DNA of 64,000 nucleotides from Pseudomonas hormoni (GCF_018502625.1 NZ_CP075566.1:2175001-2239000), one strand, 5' to 3'. Positions 34,559 to 44,101 are shown, numbered from the stretch's first letter. Numbers and translations are program-made. The notes: a model not told the origin generated them from the sequence alone.

Positions 34559-35045
34559 GTTTGCGAATCCATGTGTCGACGGCTTGTGTCAGGCCGGCAA
34601 TGGCCTTGTCGTCGAGTTTGCATTCGGGTTTGTAGGCGCCTTCGACCAGCACCATCCAGCGCGTCAGGCCGGCGGCCGGGCAGCGGTTGTCGAGGAACGC
34701 CAGCCATTTGCGCCCGTTGAGGGTGTGGCTCTGGCTGTAGGGGTAATGGTTGCGGCACAGGCGTTTGAGCAGGCCGTTGAGTTGCTGCAACCAGGCGCCG
34801 GCCGGAGCGCCGTCGTACGGCTTGGGCATCAGCGCCAGTTCGGCCAGTGCGGCGAGACGTACCGGGTCCAGCGGTTGTTCGGCGCGAACGATGGGGCGCT
34901 TGTTCGGCAGGAAACGCCGCGCCTTCCACAGGCCGAAGCCGATCAGCGGCAGCAACAACAGCAATAACCACCAGCCCGGTGCGGGTGGCCAGAAGCCTGG
35001 CGGTGGCGGAGAAATCAGCGGCTGCAGTTGATCGAGGCTGCTCAT
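34551..35045 (-). CDS. DUF4381 membrane protein
   Basis: This 164-residue protein has a proline-rich N-terminus (LISPPPPGFWPPAPGWW), one membrane helix (LLLLLLPLIGFGLWKARRF) and a cytoplasmic helical domain. DUF4381 proteins are found between DUF58 and VWA genes in MoxR operons of gamma-proteobacteria; role unknown. The start at 35045 gives an ATGA overlap with the DUF58 stop; the longer frame is not homologous. Confidence 0.9.
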   Translation of the reverse strand: MSSLDQLQPLISPPPPGFWPPAPGWWLLLLLLPLIGFGLWKARRFLPNKRPIVRAEQPLDPVRLAALAELALMPKPYDGAPAGAWLQQLNGLLKRLCRNHYPYSQSHTLNGRKWLAFLDNRCPAAGLTRWMVLVEGAYKPECKLDDKAIAGLTQAVDTWIRKHV

Positions 35046-35986
35046 CGATGTTTCCCCGGTTTCTGCGGGTTCAGGTACTCGCGCAGTTGTTCGACCATCT
35101 CGCTCTGGGTGCTCAGGGGCATCAACAACACCCGCAGTTTTTGCGCGAGCAATTCCCAATGGGCGATGCGCGCTTCAGCCTGGGCGCGGTAGGTCTGGCG
35201 CAGGTCGAAATTCAGCGTATCGAGTTCCAGTTGCGCACCGCGTTCGACAAAGCGTAAAAGGCCGGCAGCTGGCAGGGCGTGGTCCAGTGGATCGGACAGC
35301 GGCAGCAGCAGCAGGTCGCAATGGCGAGACAGCAGGCTCAGCTGCTGCTCGGAGCCCTCAGTCAACGCACGCTCGTCGCAGATCACGATCACCAGGCTGC
35401 CGGGGCGCAGCACCTCCCGGGCACGGCGCAGGGCCAGGTTGAGGGCATCGCGGTTCTGCTCGCCTTCGGTGTGCAACGACTGATTGACACGCACCAGTCG
35501 GTTGAGAAATTGCAGCAGGCTTTGTTTGCTGCGCCGGGGCTTGATTTCGTAGTGTTCGTTGTCGCCGAACACCAGCCCGCCGACTCGATCGTTATGGCCG
35601 AGCGCGGCCCAGCCGATCAGGCTCGCGGCCTGGGCGGCGAGCACCGATTTGAACATCAGCCCTGAACCGAAAAACAGCCGTCGGCTTTGCTCGACCATGA
35701 TGAAAATCGGTCGTTCGCGCTCTTCGTGGAACAGTTTGGTGTGAGGTTCCTGTGTTCGGGCGGTAACCCGCCAGTCGATGCTGCGCACGTCGTCGCCGGC
35801 CTGATAGACCCGCACCTGATCGAAATCCACGCCACGGCCACGCAGCTTGGAGTGGTGCAGGCCGATCAGCGGGCTGCGCTGGCTCGGCGTGGAGAACAAC
35901 TGCACTTCACGCACGCGATGGCGCATCTCGATCAGCTCGGCAAGGCTGACGCGGATGCCCGGCTCGGGCGGCAGAATGGCGTTCAT
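35042..35986 (-). CDS. DUF58 protein of the MoxR operon
   Basis: This protein of about 314 residues carries the DUF58 signature (GRGVDFDQVRVYQAGDDVRS followed by IDWRVTARTQEPHTKLF) and a VWA-like fold in the second half. DUF58 proteins are regular partners of MoxR AAA+ ATPases and may be their substrates. I use the ATG at 35986; a TTG at 35995 would overlap the moxR stop in the same way as the other junctions in the operon. Neither has a clear ribosome binding site, so translational coupling to moxR is likely. Confidence 0.92.
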   Translation of the reverse strand: MNAILPPEPGIRVSLAELIEMRHRVREVQLFSTPSQRSPLIGLHHSKLRGRGVDFDQVRVYQAGDDVRSIDWRVTARTQEPHTKLFHEERERPIFIMVEQSRRLFFGSGLMFKSVLAAQAASLIGWAALGHNDRVGGLVFGDNEHYEIKPRRSKQSLLQFLNRLVRVNQSLHTEGEQNRDALNLALRRAREVLRPGSLVIVICDERALTEGSEQQLSLLSRHCDLLLLPLSDPLDHALPAAGLLRFVERGAQLELDTLNFDLRQTYRAQAEARIAHWELLAQKLRVLLMPLSTQSEMVEQLREYLNPQKPGKHR

Positions 35987-35991
35987 CGGGG

Positions 35992-36951
35992 TCAAGCGAC
36001 GGCTACGACGTCGAGAATCCGCTGGACGACCCGGTCCTGGTCGATGCCCGCGGCTTCGGCTTCAAAGGAAAGAATGATGCGGTGGCGCAGGACGTCGAAC
36101 AGCACGGCCTGAATGTCTTCGGGGCTGACGAAGTCGCGACCGGCGAGCCAGGCGTGGGCCCGGGCGCAGCGATCGAGGGCAATCGAGCCACGCGGGCTGG
36201 CGCCGTAGGCGATCCACTCGGCCATCTCCGGGTCGAACTTGGCCGGGGTGCGCGTGGCCATGACCAGTTGCACCAGGTATTCCTCCACGGCGTCGGCCAT
36301 GTACAGACCGAGAATTTCCTTGCGGGCGGCGAAAATGGCCTGCTGGCTGACCCGGCGTTCCGGTTTGGTTTCGCCGTTCAGGGCTTCACCGCGGGCCTGC
36401 TGCAGGATGCGGCGTTCAACGGTCGCGTCCGGGAAACCGATTTTCACGTGCATGAGGAAGCGATCGAGCTGGGCTTCGGGCAACGGATAGGTGCCTTCCT
36501 GCTCGATCGGGTTTTGCGTGGCCATCACCAGGAACAGCGGCGACAGCTCGTAGGTGCTGCGCCCGACACTGACCTGACGCTCGCCCATGGCTTCGAGCAA
36601 GGCCGATTGCACTTTGGCCGGGGCACGGTTGATTTCGTCCGCCAACACAAGGTTGTGGAAGATCGGGCCTTGCTGGAACACGAAACTGCCGGTTTCCGGG
36701 CGATAGATTTCCGTGCCGGTGATGTCGGCAGGCAGCAGATCGGGGGTGAACTGGATGCGATGGAACTGGGCTTCGATGCCTTCGGCGAGTTCTTTGATGG
36801 CTTTGGTCTTGGCCAGGCCCGGTGCGCCCTCGACCAGCATGTGGCCATCGGCGAGCAAGGCGATGAGCAAGCGCTCGATGAGTTTTTCCTGGCCGAGAAT
36901 CTGCGTTGAAAGAAAGGTTCGCAGCGCGAGCAGCGCTTCACGATGTTCCAT
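35992..36951 (-). CDS. moxR: MoxR-family AAA+ ATPase
   Basis: This 319-residue AAA+ ATPase has Walker A (EGAPGLAKTKAIKEL), Walker B (LVLADEINRAPAKVQ), sensor 1 (MATQNPIEQEGTYPLPEAQL) and an Arg finger region (DRFLMHVKIGFPD). MoxR proteins act as chaperones that mature VWA-containing partners. It is the first gene of a six-gene operon whose members all overlap or abut by a few bases, so expression is set here. The promoter should lie in 36952-37110. Confidence 0.95.
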   Translation of the reverse strand: MEHREALLALRTFLSTQILGQEKLIERLLIALLADGHMLVEGAPGLAKTKAIKELAEGIEAQFHRIQFTPDLLPADITGTEIYRPETGSFVFQQGPIFHNLVLADEINRAPAKVQSALLEAMGERQVSVGRSTYELSPLFLVMATQNPIEQEGTYPLPEAQLDRFLMHVKIGFPDATVERRILQQARGEALNGETKPERRVSQQAIFAARKEILGLYMADAVEEYLVQLVMATRTPAKFDPEMAEWIAYGASPRGSIALDRCARAHAWLAGRDFVSPEDIQAVLFDVLRHRIILSFEAEAAGIDQDRVVQRILDVVAVA

Positions 36952-37117
36952 CGATGACTGTTCCTGGAAAGGGTGACCGAAGACGTTCGAATAACGCCAG
37001 GGCTGGGGGCGTTACTTTAATGCATCGCGGGGGGCGGCGACTAACGGCATTTTGTGCAAATGTGCGCAAGGGCGGGTTATCGATGTTGTTTCGGAAGATG
37101 TGGCGATCTTACGGACG

Positions 37118-37210
37118 CCTTCGCGGGCAAGCCTTGCTCCTACAGTGCTGGGGTGGCCGCGATATTGCGTTCGGCGCAAAACCGCAGGAGCGAAGCTTGC
37201 TCGCGAAGGG
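37118..37210. repeat. REPIN with inward-facing heads upstream of moxR
   Basis: CTTCGCGGGCAAGCCTTGCT then CCTACAG on the left, and GCAGGAGCGAAGCTTGCTCG on the right. The orientation is reversed relative to most copies: the AGGAGCG heads face each other inside the element. It lies in the 275-base spacer between moxR and the small acidic protein gene. Confidence 0.75.
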
Positions 37211-37226
37211 GCCCGCTCAGACACCC

Positions 37227-37580
37227 TCAAAGCTCGCTAATATAAGTCCCGGTCCCCTTGAGAATGTTCTGCAACGTTTCTTCAACCTCCGCCAGATCAC
37301 TCGCATCCGTGCTGTGGATGATCTCCAGCGAATCATCCCCATTCAACGCATCCGCATCCGCCGCCGCAATCTCGATCAGCAAACGGGTAGGGCTCAGCGT
37401 CACTTTCACGCCGTCCAGGGTCGAAGGCTCGCCATCAAGGGTGATCTCCAGTTCGTCCTCGTCGGGATAACGGCTCATCAGGAACATTTCACCCTGATCG
37501 CTGTGGCAGGCGAGCATGGCCATGTTGTCTTCTTCCTCGTCACACGGGTTGACGATCAACAGGGAGGTGGTCATTTGCAT
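37227..37580 (-). CDS. Small acidic protein of unknown function
   Basis: This 117-residue cytoplasmic protein opens MQMTTSLLIVNPCDEEEDNM and is rich in Asp and Glu throughout (YPDEDELEITLDGEPSTLDG; ADADALNGDDSLEI). The regular alternation suggests a beta-sandwich. AGGA is found eight bases before the ATG at 37580. It appears to be a conserved Pseudomonas hypothetical; no catalytic motif is seen. It is monocistronic between moxR and gdhB. Confidence 0.8.
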   Translation of the reverse strand: MQMTTSLLIVNPCDEEEDNMAMLACHSDQGEMFLMSRYPDEDELEITLDGEPSTLDGVKVTLSPTRLLIEIAAADADALNGDDSLEIIHSTDASDLAEVEETLQNILKGTGTYISEL

Positions 37581-38083
37581 GGGAAAATCCTGGCTCGGCG
37601 AGCGTTGTGAACACAACAAAAGGCGATTCTGCCAGCCCTCGGGAATTTCTGCTCGGCTGACTGTCAGAGAATGTGTCGTGAACATTCGGGGCGCTGCTGG
37701 TCATTTCTGGCACAAAGGTGCCGTAAATCCGGGCATAAAACGCCCAATTTCCTACACGGCTGCTAGTGTTGTTCGATGCACAGGCCTTGAGCTGCGTGCC
37801 GATGACCGAATATGTCGCAGCGCTGCAAGCACGGGCCTTGCCGCACTCGTTAAGCTGCGCAACGGATGAGCACCTGTAAAGACATTGCGCTATCGGTTCG
37901 CCAGTCGTTTTTGCAGATGCCCATTCATGGAAGGTGAATGTGACCTGAGTGTCTCGTCCAGCTTCACCCACCTGTCACCCTGTTTCCTCTGCCCGAGAAT
38001 CAGGAACCGGGTGACGGATCGCCCCGAAAGGGGTTTTGCACGCGACGCTTCCATCAATAACAAGCCCAAGCGGAGTACCACAG
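37581..38083. other. Gene-free leader and promoter region of gdhB
   Basis: These 503 bases hold the divergent promoters of the small acidic protein gene and gdhB. No ORF with a believable ribosome binding site or codon pattern is seen. A short stem with a GAAA tetraloop (CCCCGAAAGGGG followed by TTTT) lies at 38022-38037, about 50 bases before the gdhB start, and could be a leader hairpin. Confidence 0.5.
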
Positions 38084-41000
38084 ATGGCGTTCTTCACCGC
38101 AGCCAGCAAAGCCGACTTCCAGCACCAACTGCAAGCGGCACTGGCGCAGCACATCAGTGAACAGGCACTGCCACAAGTGGCGCTGTTCGCTGAACAATTC
38201 TTCGGCATCATTTCCCTGGACGAGCTGACCCAGCGTCGGCTGTCCGACCTCGCTGGCTGTACCCTTTCTGCGTGGCGCCTGCTTGAGCGCTTCGATCACG
38301 CGCAACCGCAGGTTCGCGTCTACAACCCTGATTACGAACGCCACGGCTGGCAGTCGACCCACACCGCCGTCGAAGTGCTGCACCACGACCTGCCATTCCT
38401 GGTGGACTCGGTGCGTACCGAGCTGAACCGTCGCGGCTACAGCATTCATACCTTGCAAACCACCGTGCTGAGCGTGCGTCGCGGCAGCAAGGGCGAGCTG
38501 CTGGAAATCCTGCCGAAAGGCACCCAGGGCGAAGGGATCCTGCAAGAATCCCTGATGTACCTGGAAATCGACCGTTGCGCCAACACGGCCGAACTGAATG
38601 TCCTGAGCAAAGAGCTGGAGCAGGTTCTCGGTGAAGTCCGCGTCGCGGTCGCCGATTTCGAACCGATGAAAGCCAAGGTCCAGGAAATCCTGACCGGCCT
38701 GGACAACAGCCAGTTCGCTGTCGACGGCGAAGAAAAAGCTGAAATCAAAAGCTTCCTGGAATGGCTGGTGGGCAACCACTTCACCTTCCTGGGCTATGAA
38801 GAATTCGTGGTGCGCGATGAAGCCGATGGCGGCCACATCGTCTACGACCAGGATTCCTTCCTCGGCCTGACCAAACTGCTGCGCACCGGCCTGACCTACG
38901 ATGACCTGCGCATCGAAGACTACGCCGTGAACTACCTGCGCGAACCGACCCTGCTGTCGTTCGCCAAGGCTGCACACCCAAGCCGCGTACACCGTCCGGC
39001 TTACCCGGATTACGTGTCGATCCGCGAGATCGACGCTGACGGCAAAGTCATCAAGGAATGCCGTTTCATGGGCCTGTACACCTCGTCGGTGTATGGCGAG
39101 AGCGTGCGGGTCATCCCGTACATCCGCCGCAAGGTCGAGGAAATCGAACGCCGCTCCGGCTTCCAGGCCAAGGCTCACTTGGGCAAGGAATTGGCGCAGG
39201 TGGTTGAAGTACTGCCGCGCGACGACCTGTTCCAGACTCCGGTCGACGAACTGTTCGCCACCGTGATGTCGATCGTGCAGATCCAGGAACGCAACAAGAT
39301 CCGCGTGTTCCTGCGCAAAGACCCGTACGGTCGTTTCTGCTATTGCCTGGCTTACGTGCCGCGCGACATCTATTCCACCGAAGTGCGCCAGAAGATCCAG
39401 CAAGTGCTGATGGATCGCCTGAAAGCCTCGGACTGCGAGTTCTGGACCTTCTTCTCCGAATCCGTGCTGGCTCGCGTGCAACTGATTCTGCGCGTCGATC
39501 CGAAAAACCGTCTGGACATCGACCCGCAGCAGCTGGAAAACGAAGTGATCCAGGCTTGCCGCAGCTGGCAGGACGATTACTCGGCCCTGACCGTCGAAAC
39601 TTTCGGCGAAGCCCACGGCACCAATGTGCTGGCCGACTTCCCGAAAGGCTTCCCGGCCGGTTACCGCGAGCGTTTCGCCGCGCATTCGGCTGTGGTCGAC
39701 ATGCAGCACCTGCTCAGCCTGAAAGAAGCCAATCCACTGGTGATGAGCTTCTATCAGCCACTGGGTCAGGTTTCCGGTAAGCGCGAGCTGCACTGCAAGC
39801 TGTATCACGCCGATACCCCGCTGGCACTGTCCGACGTGTTGCCGATCCTGGAAAACCTCGGCCTGCGCGTGCTGGGTGAATTCCCGTATCGCCTGCGTCA
39901 CAACAATGGCCGCGAGTTCTGGATTCACGATTTCGCGTTCACCGCGGCCGAAGGCCTGGAACTCGACATCCAGCAACTCAACGACACCTTGCAGGACGCC
40001 TTCGTCCACATCGTGCGTGGCGATGCCGAGAACGATGCGTTCAACCGTCTGGTGCTGACCGCCGGCCTGCCGTGGCGCGACGTGGCGTTGCTGCGTGCCT
40101 ACGCCCGTTACATGAAACAGATCCGTCTGGGCTTTGACCTGGGCTACATCGCCAGCACCCTGAACAACCACACCGACATCGCTCGCGAGTTGACCCGGTT
40201 GTTCAAGACCCGTTTCTACCTGGCGCGCAAGCTGACCGGCGACGATCTGGAAGACAAGCAGCAACGCCTGGAACACGCGATCGTCACCGCACTGGACGAC
40301 GTCCAGGTGTTGAACGAAGACCGTATCCTGCGCCGCTACCTGGACCTGATCAAGGCGACCCTGCGGACCAACTTCTACCAGACCGATGCCAACGGTCAGA
40401 ACAAGTCCTACTTCAGCTTCAAGTTCAACCCGCACCAGATTCCAGAGCTGCCGAAGCCGGTACCGAAGTTCGAAATCTTCGTTTACTCGCCTCGCGTCGA
40501 AGGCGTGCACCTGCGCTTCGGCAACGTCGCTCGCGGTGGTCTGCGCTGGTCTGACCGTGAAGAAGACTTCCGTACCGAAGTCCTGGGCCTGGTAAAAGCC
40601 CAGCAAGTGAAGAACTCGGTCATCGTGCCGGTGGGCGCGAAGGGCGGCTTCCTGCCGCGTCGCCTGCCACTGGGCGGCAGCCGTGACGAGATCGCGGCCG
40701 AGGGCATTGCCTGCTACCGCATCTTCATTTCGGGCCTGTTGGACATTACCGACAACCTGAAGGACGGTGCGCTGGTGCCGCCGGTGAACGTCGTGCGTCA
40801 TGACGACGATGACCCGTACCTGGTGGTGGCGGCGGACAAGGGCACTGCAACCTTCTCCGACATCGCCAACGGCATCGCCATCGACTACGGCTTCTGGCTG
40901 GGTGACGCGTTCGCGTCCGGCGGTTCTGCCGGTTACGACCACAAGAAAATGGGCATTACCGCCAAAGGCGCGTGGGTTGGCGTACAGCGTCACTTCCGCG

Positions 41001-42985
41001 AGCGCGGCATCAATGTTCAGGAAGACAGCATCACTGTAGTGGGCGTCGGCGACATGGCCGGTGACGTGTTCGGTAACGGCTTGTTGATGTCCGACAAACT
41101 GCAACTGGTCGCTGCGTTCAACCACTTGCACATCTTCATCGATCCAAACCCTGAGCCTGCAAACAGCTTCGCCGAGCGTCAGCGCCTGTTCGATCTGCCG
41201 CGTTCGGCGTGGTCGGATTACGACACCAGCATCATGTCCGAAGGCGGCGGGATCTTCTCCCGTAGCGCGAAAAGCATCGCGATTTCCCCGCAGATGAAAG
41301 AGCGCTTCGACATTCAAGCGGACAAGCTGACCCCGACCGAACTGCTGAATGCCTTGCTCAAGGCGCCGGTAGACCTGTTGTGGAACGGCGGTATCGGCAC
41401 CTACGTCAAGGCGAGCAGCGAAAGCCACGCCGATGTTGGCGACAAGGCCAACGATGCACTGCGTGTAAACGGCAACGAACTGCGCTGCAAAGTCGTGGGC
41501 GAGGGCGGTAACCTCGGTATGACCCAACTGGGTCGTGTCGAATTCGGCCTCAACGGCGGCGGTTCCAACACCGACTTCATCGACAACGCCGGTGGCGTGG
41601 ACTGCTCCGACCACGAAGTGAACATCAAGATCCTGCTGAACGAAGTGGTTCAGGCCGGTGACATGACCGACAAGCAACGTAACCAGTTGCTGGCGAGCAT
41701 GACCGACGAAGTCGGCAACCTGGTGCTGGGCAACAACTACAAGCAGACTCAGGCCCTGTCCCTGGCGGCACGCCGTGCTTTCGTGCGGATTGCCGAATAC
41801 AAGCGTCTGATGAACGATCTGGAAGGCCGCGGCAAGCTGGATCGCGCCATCGAGTTCCTGCCGTCGGAAGAAGCCATCAACGAGCGTCTCGCGGAAGGCC
41901 ATGGCCTGACCCGTGCGGAGCTGTCGGTGCTGATCTCCTACAGCAAGATCGACCTCAAGGAAGCGCTGCTCAACTCCCAGGTGCCGGACGACGACTACCT
42001 GACGCGCGACATGGAAACCGCTTTCCCGCCGAGCCTGGTGAGCAAGTTCTCCGAAGCCATGCGCCGTCACCGTCTGAAGCGCGAGATCGTCAGCACCCAG
42101 ATCGCCAACGATCTGGTCAACCACATGGGCATCACTTTCGTTCAACGACTCAAAGAGTCCACCGGCATGAGCCCGGCGAACGTGGCCGGTGCTTACGTGA
42201 TCGTGCGTGACATCTTCCATCTCCCGCACTGGTTCCGTCAGATCGAAGCCCTGGACTACCAGGTTTCGGCCGACGTACAACTGGAGCTGATGGACGAGCT
42301 GATGCGTCTGGGCCGTCGCGCTACGCGCTGGTTCCTGCGTGCCCGTCGCAACGAGCAGAACGCTGCCCGTGACGTCGCGCACTTCGGTCCGCATCTGAAG
42401 GAGTTGGGTCTCAAGCTCGACGATCTGCTCAGTGGCGAGATCCGCGAAACCTGGCAGGCGCGTTATCAGGCGTACGTCGAAGCCGGCGTGCCAGAGTTGC
42501 TGGCGCGCATGGTGGCTGGCACCACGCACCTGTACACCCTGCTGCCGATCATCGAGGCTTCCGACGTGACCGGCCAGAACCCTGCGGACGTCGCGAAGGC
42601 TTACTTCGCCGTCGGCAGCGCGCTGGACATCACCTGGTACCTGCAACAGATCAGCGCTCTGCCGGTTGAAAACAACTGGCAAGCCCTGGCCCGTGAAGCG
42701 TTCCGCGATGACGTCGACTGGCAGCAACGTGCGATCACCATCTCCGTCCTGCAACAGGGCGACGGTTCTCAGGACGTGGAAACACGCCTGGCACTGTGGA
42801 TGGAAGAGCACAAAGGCATGATCGAACGCTGGCGCGCCATGCTGGTGGAAATCCGTGCCGCGAGCGGCACGGACTACGCCATGTACGCGGTGGCCAACCG
42901 TGAACTGCTGGATCTGGCGTTGAGCGGGCAGGCGGTAGTGCCTGCGCCTGCCACCACCAGTGTCGAGCTGGAACCAGCGGCCTGA
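38084..42985 (+). CDS. gdhB: NAD-specific glutamate dehydrogenase, large (about 180 kDa) type
   Basis: This 1633-residue enzyme catalyses oxidative deamination of glutamate to 2-oxoglutarate. The N-terminal half contains ACT-like regulatory segments (HHDLPFLVDSVRTELNRRGY). The catalytic core includes the substrate region RGGLRWSDREEDFRTEVLGL and the lysine-bearing VPVGAKGGFLPRR, and the NAD-binding part includes VVGVGDMAGDVFGNGLL and FIDPNPEPA. The GGAG ribosome binding site fits the ATG at 38084 (MAFFTAASKADF). Length matches the Streptomyces/Pseudomonas large class, which is allosterically controlled by arginine in P. aeruginosa. It is monocistronic with a strong terminator. Confidence 0.96.
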   Translation: MAFFTAASKADFQHQLQAALAQHISEQALPQVALFAEQFFGIISLDELTQRRLSDLAGCTLSAWRLLERFDHAQPQVRVYNPDYERHGWQSTHTAVEVLHHDLPFLVDSVRTELNRRGYSIHTLQTTVLSVRRGSKGELLEILPKGTQGEGILQESLMYLEIDRCANTAELNVLSKELEQVLGEVRVAVADFEPMKAKVQEILTGLDNSQFAVDGEEKAEIKSFLEWLVGNHFTFLGYEEFVVRDEADGGHIVYDQDSFLGLTKLLRTGLTYDDLRIEDYAVNYLREPTLLSFAKAAHPSRVHRPAYPDYVSIREIDADGKVIKECRFMGLYTSSVYGESVRVIPYIRRKVEEIERRSGFQAKAHLGKELAQVVEVLPRDDLFQTPVDELFATVMSIVQIQERNKIRVFLRKDPYGRFCYCLAYVPRDIYSTEVRQKIQQVLMDRLKASDCEFWTFFSESVLARVQLILRVDPKNRLDIDPQQLENEVIQACRSWQDDYSALTVETFGEAHGTNVLADFPKGFPAGYRERFAAHSAVVDMQHLLSLKEANPLVMSFYQPLGQVSGKRELHCKLYHADTPLALSDVLPILENLGLRVLGEFPYRLRHNNGREFWIHDFAFTAAEGLELDIQQLNDTLQDAFVHIVRGDAENDAFNRLVLTAGLPWRDVALLRAYARYMKQIRLGFDLGYIASTLNNHTDIARELTRLFKTRFYLARKLTGDDLEDKQQRLEHAIVTALDDVQVLNEDRILRRYLDLIKATLRTNFYQTDANGQNKSYFSFKFNPHQIPELPKPVPKFEIFVYSPRVEGVHLRFGNVARGGLRWSDREEDFRTEVLGLVKAQQVKNSVIVPVGAKGGFLPRRLPLGGSRDEIAAEGIACYRIFISGLLDITDNLKDGALVPPVNVVRHDDDDPYLVVAADKGTATFSDIANGIAIDYGFWLGDAFASGGSAGYDHKKMGITAKGAWVGVQRHFRERGINVQEDSITVVGVGDMAGDVFGNGLLMSDKLQLVAAFNHLHIFIDPNPEPANSFAERQRLFDLPRSAWSDYDTSIMSEGGGIFSRSAKSIAISPQMKERFDIQADKLTPTELLNALLKAPVDLLWNGGIGTYVKASSESHADVGDKANDALRVNGNELRCKVVGEGGNLGMTQLGRVEFGLNGGGSNTDFIDNAGGVDCSDHEVNIKILLNEVVQAGDMTDKQRNQLLASMTDEVGNLVLGNNYKQTQALSLAARRAFVRIAEYKRLMNDLEGRGKLDRAIEFLPSEEAINERLAEGHGLTRAELSVLISYSKIDLKEALLNSQVPDDDYLTRDMETAFPPSLVSKFSEAMRRHRLKREIVSTQIANDLVNHMGITFVQRLKESTGMSPANVAGAYVIVRDIFHLPHWFRQIEALDYQVSADVQLELMDELMRLGRRATRWFLRARRNEQNAARDVAHFGPHLKELGLKLDDLLSGEIRETWQARYQAYVEAGVPELLARMVAGTTHLYTLLPIIEASDVTGQNPADVAKAYFAVGSALDITWYLQQISALPVENNWQALAREAFRDDVDWQQRAITISVLQQGDGSQDVETRLALWMEEHKGMIERWRAMLVEIRAASGTDYAMYAVANRELLDLALSGQAVVPAPATTSVELEPAA

Positions 42986-42999
42986 TCAGTCGCTGAATG

Positions 43000-43036
43000 A
43001 AAAAGCCCCGCATTGAGAGATGCAGGGCTTTTTTTT
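43000..43036 (+). terminator. Terminator after gdhB
   Basis: AAAAAGCCCCGCAT / ATGCAGGGCTTTTTT with a TGAGAG loop and one bulge, ending in eight T residues. Confidence 0.92.
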
Positions 43037-43063
43037 GCCTGGAGTTTCTGTGGTGTCTGGTAG

Positions 43064-43164
43064 GGCCTCTTCGCGGGCAAGCCTCGCTCCTACAGGTTTG
43101 TGTCGTACACATACCCCAAAACGACATAAAACCTGTAGGAGCGAGGCTTGCCCGCGAAGAGGCC
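43064..43164. repeat. REPIN with perfect 36-base inverted arms
   Basis: The arms at 43064-43099 and 43129-43164 are perfect inverted copies over 36 bases (ends GGCCTCTTCGCGGGCAAGCC and CTCGCTCCTACAGGTTT), with near-perfect pairing continuing into the spacer. The AGGAGCG heads face inward, as at 37118. Confidence 0.9.
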
Positions 43165-43171
43165 GTTGATA

Positions 43172-43882
43172 TCAATACAACTTCCGAATGGATGTGTTAT
43201 CAACCATCGACACTTTATCTGTCGGCCCAGTCAATAAATTACTGAGTGATTGGTCAAACTTCTGCAATGCCCGAACTTGCACATTCTGTTGTTCGTTAAT
43301 ATCCGCCACGATCTCTTCGCTGCGTTTGTAATCCGCCCACAGCGGACTCAGTGCTTTGGCGTCATGCCCTTGTGCAGTACCGATGTAATTGAAGTTGGCG
43401 TCATAAAAAACCGCACTCACATCCGCCTCGACGTCCGAACTGCGCGAGGTGATCAATTGGCTGCGGGTGTCGACAATCGCCACCATGTCCGGTTTCGCGG
43501 TCCTGAGGCTTTGCATGTCCGGGTACACCGTTACCGAACCGAACTGACGTTGCAAGGATGCCTTGACCCAATCCACCGCCATGTCGGGCCTGGAGGTGGC
43601 AACGTAGGCATCATGAATCGGTTGCACCAGCAGGCTCTGGCCGAAACCGGTGCCGGCATTGGCCTGGTAATCCTGAAGGTAGGCGCGGTTGGTCTGGGTG
43701 TTGCGACTGTAAACGATGCCCAGCGATACATGACGGCCGCTGGCGACATGGGTAGCGCTGCTGCGGCCGACCGGCTCGCTGAAAATGCCGTCCAGTGAAG
43801 AAGTAGCCGTCGGAGCGGTGGGAATTGAACATCCGGTTAAAACAGCGGCTATCGTCAGGGTACTGACAAGTGCAAGTTTCAT
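43172..43882 (-). CDS. Lipoprotein of unknown function
   Basis: This 236-residue protein has a lipoprotein signal (MKLALVSTLTIAAVLTGCS) with lipidated Cys18 in the LTGC lipobox. The mature part has an alpha/beta character (DMVAIVDTRSQLIT, AVFYDANFNYIGTAQG) and a helical C-terminus with EEIVADINEQQ. GGAG precedes the ATG at 43882. It may be anchored in the outer membrane, since the residue after Cys is Ser. No family is recognised with confidence. Confidence 0.8.
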   Translation of the reverse strand: MKLALVSTLTIAAVLTGCSIPTAPTATSSLDGIFSEPVGRSSATHVASGRHVSLGIVYSRNTQTNRAYLQDYQANAGTGFGQSLLVQPIHDAYVATSRPDMAVDWVKASLQRQFGSVTVYPDMQSLRTAKPDMVAIVDTRSQLITSRSSDVEADVSAVFYDANFNYIGTAQGHDAKALSPLWADYKRSEEIVADINEQQNVQVRALQKFDQSLSNLLTGPTDKVSMVDNTSIRKLY

Positions 43883-44044
43883 GGTGTTTCTCCAGTGAAA
43901 CAACGAGTGTTAGTTGCCGAGCGAGCCGGCGGTGTTTTCAGACTAAACCTGTCGGCACTGAATGAAATAGCCAATAACCGCACTTATCAGGTGGCCAATA
44001 GTTTTTGTTTGGTTTAAATCGTTGCGTTTAATTGCGCAGGGAAA

Positions 44045-44080
44045 TAAAAAAGCCCGAACTTGAGAGTCGGGCCTGTTTAT
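44045..44080. terminator. Terminator downstream of the cupin gene
   Basis: GCCCGA-ACTTGAGAG-TCGGGC with AAAAAA on the plus-strand left side forms a terminator for the minus-strand cupin gene, where the tail becomes a T run. The remaining spacer 43883-44044 is AT-rich and has no gene. Confidence 0.75.
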
Positions 44081-44101
44081 TTATGGCTGTACGCTCAGCC
44101 A

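Noticed and set aside
38022..38037. Short hairpin before gdhB considered as an attenuator
   Set aside because: Only four base pairs and four T residues; no leader peptide or alternative stem was seen, so it is mentioned only as a possible leader element.
38054..42811. A 1585-codon open frame on the minus strand opposite gdhB
   Set aside because: It is a shadow of the high-G+C third codon positions of gdhB; no ribosome binding site and no recognisable domain.
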